From UBA817 sp049889215 (lineage in GTDB: Bacteria; Margulisbacteria; Marinamargulisbacteria; UBA817): DNA of 64,000 bases. How positions within the stretch are numbered: position 1 is the stretch's first letter; each line of letters begins with the position of its first letter. The notes beneath the pieces were generated by a model. It was given only the letters and a program-made list of their open reading frames with translations, had not been told where the DNA came from and did not search any database. The stretch is from NCBI GenBank assembly GCA_049889215.1, contig JBMHDV010000027.1, positions 1 through 64,000 of the forward strand, written 5' to 3'. The translations under genes and the position numbers were made by a program. Below are positions 60,847 to 64,000 of this stretch, in pieces.

Positions 60847-61882
60847 TGGCATCGATTAACTGAAACACATACGCAATATTATGAATGGACAATAACGTAG
60901 CAGCTAACGCTTCGTTTGCGACATGCAAATGCCGAATATACGCACGAGAATACTGCTGGCAAACCGGGCACTGGCAATTGCTATCCAACGGTTTGGGGTC
61001 ATCCTGAAATTGAGCATTTCGAATGTTCTTTTTACCCTCACTAGTAAAAAAGTTGCCATGCCGAGCCAACCGCGTTGGAGCCACACAATCAAACATATCG
61101 ATTCCTGCCAAAATAGCTGGCTCAAAGTTCTCTGGTAAGCCAACCCCCATCAAGTAGCGAGGTTTGTCTTTGGGCAATAAATCCGCCGTAAAGGCCGCCA
61201 TGTCATGCAATTGATCCAAGGGCTCCCCTACACTTAAACCACCAATCGAAAATCCCGAAAAATCATGTTGCGTTAATGCATCGGCACTGTGCCGTCGACA
61301 CGCTTCAAATGTGCCACCTTGCACCAACCCAAACAGCAATTGATCATTGGGATTTTGCTGCCAATAATCAAACGCTTCCTTTTCCCATCGATGGGTCATG
61401 GCCATATCGTCTTCTACTTGTTTTTGGGCGCTTGGATACGGCGTACAAATATCAAGCGGCATCATAATATCGCTACCCAAATTACGTTGAATATCAATCA
61501 CACGCTTGGGCGTTAACCGATGCTTGGACCCATCCAAGTGGGATTTAAATGTCACGCCGTCAGGTTCAATTGTGCGTTGGTTTTGAAGTGAAAACACTTG
61601 AAAGCCACCTGAATCGGTTAAAATGGGCTTTTGCCAATTCATAAACTGATGCAGCCCACCCAACGCGTGAATACGTTCACTGGTTGGCCGTAAATTTAAA
61701 TGATACACATTGCCTAAAATCACTTGGGTATTTAATTGATGCAAGGCATCAACTGAGACACCCTTCACCGTTGCTTGAGTACCAACAGGCATAAAAACCG
61801 GCGTTTCGATAGGGCCATGCGCCGTATGCAACACGCCCAAACGCGCATTCGATTTTTTTGATTGTAGCGTTACTTCAAACAT
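60815..61882 (-). CDS. tgt: Queuine tRNA-ribosyltransferase
   Basis: 355 aa from ATG 61882 (MFEVTLQSKKSNARLG). It exchanges G34 for queuine precursor preQ1. LTDSGGFQVFSL contains the substrate Asp90; FGLVQGGTF and YLMGVGLPENF follow; the zinc site is CQCPVCQQYSRAYIRHL plus a later His. TAATG overlap with the gene before. No other queuosine genes are in the window. Confidence 0.95.
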   Translation of the reverse strand: MFEVTLQSKKSNARLGVLHTAHGPIETPVFMPVGTQATVKGVSVDALHQLNTQVILGNVYHLNLRPTSERIHALGGLHQFMNWQKPILTDSGGFQVFSLQNQRTIEPDGVTFKSHLDGSKHRLTPKRVIDIQRNLGSDIMMPLDICTPYPSAQKQVEDDMAMTHRWEKEAFDYWQQNPNDQLLFGLVQGGTFEACRRHSADALTQHDFSGFSIGGLSVGEPLDQLHDMAAFTADLLPKDKPRYLMGVGLPENFEPAILAGIDMFDCVAPTRLARHGNFFTSEGKKNIRNAQFQDDPKPLDSNCQCPVCQQYSRAYIRHLHVANEALAATLLSIHNIAYVFQLIDAIKAGIRAGEL

Positions 61883-62619
61883 TAAATCATTAAACCACAA
61901 GCCACCAAAAATGGTAACGCATAAATAAGCTCCCCCAACTCATACCAGTACACCAATCGCTTGGAATAAAGCACCAATGGCACATACAATAATGGCCCCA
62001 AACCAAAAATAGTGACCAACCACCAATAGGGTAAAGCAATAATGGCCAACCCAACACTCATGACCCAACAAAGTAGGCATGACCACGGCAGCCAAGGCCG
62101 CTTGGTTTCAATGGCTGAATGAACGCATAGATTCAACAATGTTAATCCAAAAATAAAACCATAAACAGCCATATATATAACCGGCAACCCGGCCACCATC
62201 ACCCAGCTAAAAACAGCAGCAACCACCAGTGGCTTCAACCACCGATACCTTTTAACACGTAAAAAAATAAGATGCGCACCGCAACAACACCCCCCAACCA
62301 ACCAACGAAGCTTAATCACCGTTGCAAATTGCAACCAATAATACATGTTAAAACCAGCCAACACCATACAGCAAGCCCCCACCCACTTTGAATGCCGTTG
62401 ATACACCAAATGCCGAGACGATGACACGTCCTCAGCAATGCGACCGTCCACCCACCGATCGACCATATAAAATAACGAGGTTGCCATGGCAGTACCAACC
62501 ATATATTGAACAGAAATGCCACCAACCAAGTGCTGCAAAAACAATTGCACTGCCAATACGCACAGCACAGTATCCAACCCAAACCAACGAATAACTATTA
62601 AAAATAAATGAACCACCAC
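61882..62619 (-). CDS. Polytopic membrane protein, UbiA-prenyltransferase-like
   Basis: 245 aa with about seven membrane helices. GTG start 62619 (GTG 62616 also possible), 3 bases after hemW. YMVDRWVDGRIAED resembles the Asp-rich NDxxDxxxD motif of UbiA prenyltransferases, and the helix layout agrees, but the second Asp motif is not clear. Cys/Trp-rich. Probable role in prenylating a lipid or quinone precursor, low certainty. Coupled to hemW and tgt. Confidence 0.55.
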   Translation of the reverse strand: MVVHLFLIVIRWFGLDTVLCVLAVQLFLQHLVGGISVQYMVGTAMATSLFYMVDRWVDGRIAEDVSSSRHLVYQRHSKWVGACCMVLAGFNMYYWLQFATVIKLRWLVGGCCCGAHLIFLRVKRYRWLKPLVVAAVFSWVMVAGLPVIYMAVYGFIFGLTLLNLCVHSAIETKRPWLPWSCLLCWVMSVGLAIIALPYWWLVTIFGLGPLLYVPLVLYSKRLVYWYELGELIYALPFLVACGLMI

Positions 62620-62622
62620 ACT

Positions 62623-63726
62623 CTAGAGAAGGTGTCCCAACACCTCATCCAATACCAAAAAGCCCTGATGGGTAATCATAAAATCATCCTCTGAAACATC
62701 CAAAACACCCAAATCAGCCATCTTACGTAATTCAGTTGAGAACTGCTGCGGCATATCAATACCAAATTGCTGTTGAACATGCTCAAACACCAACGGTTCG
62801 CGCAAGCGCAACCGCGCCCCAATATAATCCGTCCACTCATTAGTTGTACCCTTAGCAAAAGCCGCAGGCAATTGATTCAAGTATCCCTCTATATCAGGAA
62901 TATTTTCATAGCGTCGCCCATCAAAAAAGCTATGGGCACCAGCTCCCAATCCAATGGTTGGATTTGACAATAAATATTTGGCATTATGCACCGCCATGCG
63001 GCCAGGCTTACAAAAATTAGATACCTCGTAATGCTCATAGCCATTTTCAAGCATCACCTGCTGAATCAATTGGTACTGATCCGCCTGATGATCGTCATTC
63101 ACAGTCAAGCCCTGGGCACTAAATGGGGTATTCGGCTCCACTGCCAAGGCATAAATGGCCAAATGATCAAATTCATACCCTAAAAAGGTTGTTAACGAAT
63201 GCCTTAACTGAGTGTTAGTTTGGATGGGATGCCCAAAAATAATATCCACATTCACGTTATTGATCCCCACGTCAGTCACCTGATCAATAAACGCCAAAGT
63301 ATCACTAACCGTATGATTGCGGCCATACTGATCCAATACCGCCTGATTAAATGATTGGGCACCAATGCTTAACCGGTTTACCCCCATATCTTTATAAAAG
63401 GTGAGCTTTGATTTGGCATGGACACCTGGATTCACCTCCATGGTAAACTCACACTCATCCGCTACATTAAACCGATCGTAAATAGCACTAACAAGGTGCT
63501 CAAAGGTGGCTTTCGCCAGCACATTGGGCGTACCACCACCAAAGTAAATAGTATCCACAGGAATTCGGCCATACTGTTGGGCATACCAATCAATTTCAGC
63601 CAAACCGTTCGATAAAAATACGGACTCTAAATCTTTGTTTACTGGAACTTTATAAAACGCACAATACGGGCATAGTTTCATGCAAAATGGGACATGAACA
63701 TATAAACCTGTTGAAGTTAAGTTCAA
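62623..63726 (-). CDS. hemW: Radical SAM heme chaperone HemW (HemN-like)
   Basis: 367 aa. The Fe-S/SAM motif is CMKLCPYCAFYK (Cys15, Cys19, Cys22), then IYFGGGTPNVL, NRLSIGAQSFNQAVLDQYGR and LGAGAHSF. The spacing CxxxCxxC with an F after the third Cys+1 and the absence of the HemN N-terminal arm favour HemW. TTG start, 5 bases after mreB. No Shine-Dalgarno, so probably coupled. Confidence 0.9.
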   Translation of the reverse strand: MNLTSTGLYVHVPFCMKLCPYCAFYKVPVNKDLESVFLSNGLAEIDWYAQQYGRIPVDTIYFGGGTPNVLAKATFEHLVSAIYDRFNVADECEFTMEVNPGVHAKSKLTFYKDMGVNRLSIGAQSFNQAVLDQYGRNHTVSDTLAFIDQVTDVGINNVNVDIIFGHPIQTNTQLRHSLTTFLGYEFDHLAIYALAVEPNTPFSAQGLTVNDDHQADQYQLIQQVMLENGYEHYEVSNFCKPGRMAVHNAKYLLSNPTIGLGAGAHSFFDGRRYENIPDIEGYLNQLPAAFAKGTTNEWTDYIGARLRLREPLVFEHVQQQFGIDMPQQFSTELRKMADLGVLDVSEDDFMITHQGFLVLDEVLGHLL

Positions 63727-63731
63727 CTGAA

Positions 63732-64000
63732 TTAATCAGTAATCAATGCTTTTTTGAAGACTTCAATTTCGTCGAGTGCTTTACCGGTACCCAACGCAAC
63801 ACATTTTAATGGGTCCTCAGCAATGCGAGTAACGATATTGGTTTGTTCTTGAATATGACGATCCAAGCCTTTTAACAAGGCACCACCACCAGCAAGCGTA
63901 ATACCCAAATCCATAATATCAGATGATAATTCTGGGGGCGTCTTTTCTAATGTTTGGCGAATACCATCAACAATTGTTGTAATGGTATCTTTTAAGGCTT
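63732..64000 (-). CDS. mreB: Rod-shape-determining protein MreB, C-terminal fragment (continues beyond window)
   Basis: The last 88 residues of an actin-like MreB: TPPELSSDIMDLGITLAGGGALLKGLD and EDPLKCVALGTGKALDEI. The frame is open to base 64000, so the 5' part lies outside. MreB organises cell-wall growth and indicates a rod-shaped cell. It is upstream of hemW on the same strand. Confidence 0.93.
   Translation of the reverse strand, partial: ALKDTITTIVDGIRQTLEKTPPELSSDIMDLGITLAGGGALLKGLDRHIQEQTNIVTRIAEDPLKCVALGTGKALDEIEVFKKALITD

Noticed and set aside
60565..60852. Minus-strand frame opposite the DUF1653 gene
   Set aside because: The plus-strand DUF1653 motifs are convincing; the antisense translation has none.

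Overview
The window is 64 kb of AT-rich, densely packed bacterial chromosome. Genes commonly overlap by 1-32 bases, and many start with TTG or GTG. Almost every recognisable gene is core metabolism or information processing. There is no complete insertion sequence, prophage or CRISPR array. Heptose-phosphatase-like and LpxB-related genes, a lipoprotein, a flagellar-rod-like protein and SecDF suggest a diderm or complex-envelope bacterium of an uncultured lineage. A Margulisbacteria/Cyanobacteria-neighbourhood affiliation is my low-confidence guess; the window has no rRNA to test it.

Layout. 1-2640: two paralogous Thr/Pro-stalk membrane proteins (accessory). 2711-4949 (-): rpsT, an unknown gene and a cysteine desulfurase. 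5032-14172 (+): accD-accA-SNF2 ATPase-accB-recJ-rel. 14169-18685: secreted nuclease (-), then malic enzyme, Prc protease and nitroreductase (+). 18828-20477 (+): a small helical protein abutting a eukaryotic-like kinase. 20599-26586: fumC, an unknown gene, a FlgF/FlgG-like secreted protein, trxB and a class A PBP. 26698-33716: tyrS, a glycosyltransferase, gyrB-gyrA. 33737-40237 (-): hisZ-hisG-yqeG, a DnaQ/DinG-like protein, prfA-prmC, rpmE. 40392-42929 (+): RsbW-like ATPase, zinc-ribbon membrane protein, GspE-like ATPase, tsaC. 42910-45121 (-): GT2 enzyme and a PgsA-PssA fusion. 45268-48462 (+): the classic rpmH-rnpA-yidD-yidC-khpB-mnmE cluster. 48465-53686 (-): secD-secF-sigma-28-unknown, preceded by lysS. 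53770-55437: two small or secreted orphan proteins, a 48-bp repeat pair and tRNA-Leu(UAG). 55438-57198 (+): aroH-tyrA-mpg. 57180-64000: envelope-related genes, tgt, a UbiA-like membrane protein, hemW and the 3' end of mreB.

Functional themes are fatty-acid initiation (accABD; accC is not here), stringent response (rel), envelope building (PBP1A, MreB, YidC/YidD, SecDF, phospholipid synthases, glycosyltransferases), translation, and aromatic amino-acid and histidine synthesis. The least conventional parts are the stalk-protein pair, the secreted FlgG-like protein, the coiled-coil/kinase pair, a DinG-like protein with an apparently dead helicase half, the bifunctional PgsA-PssA, and several genes whose promoter -10 element lies 4-11 bases from the start codon, suggesting leaderless mRNAs.
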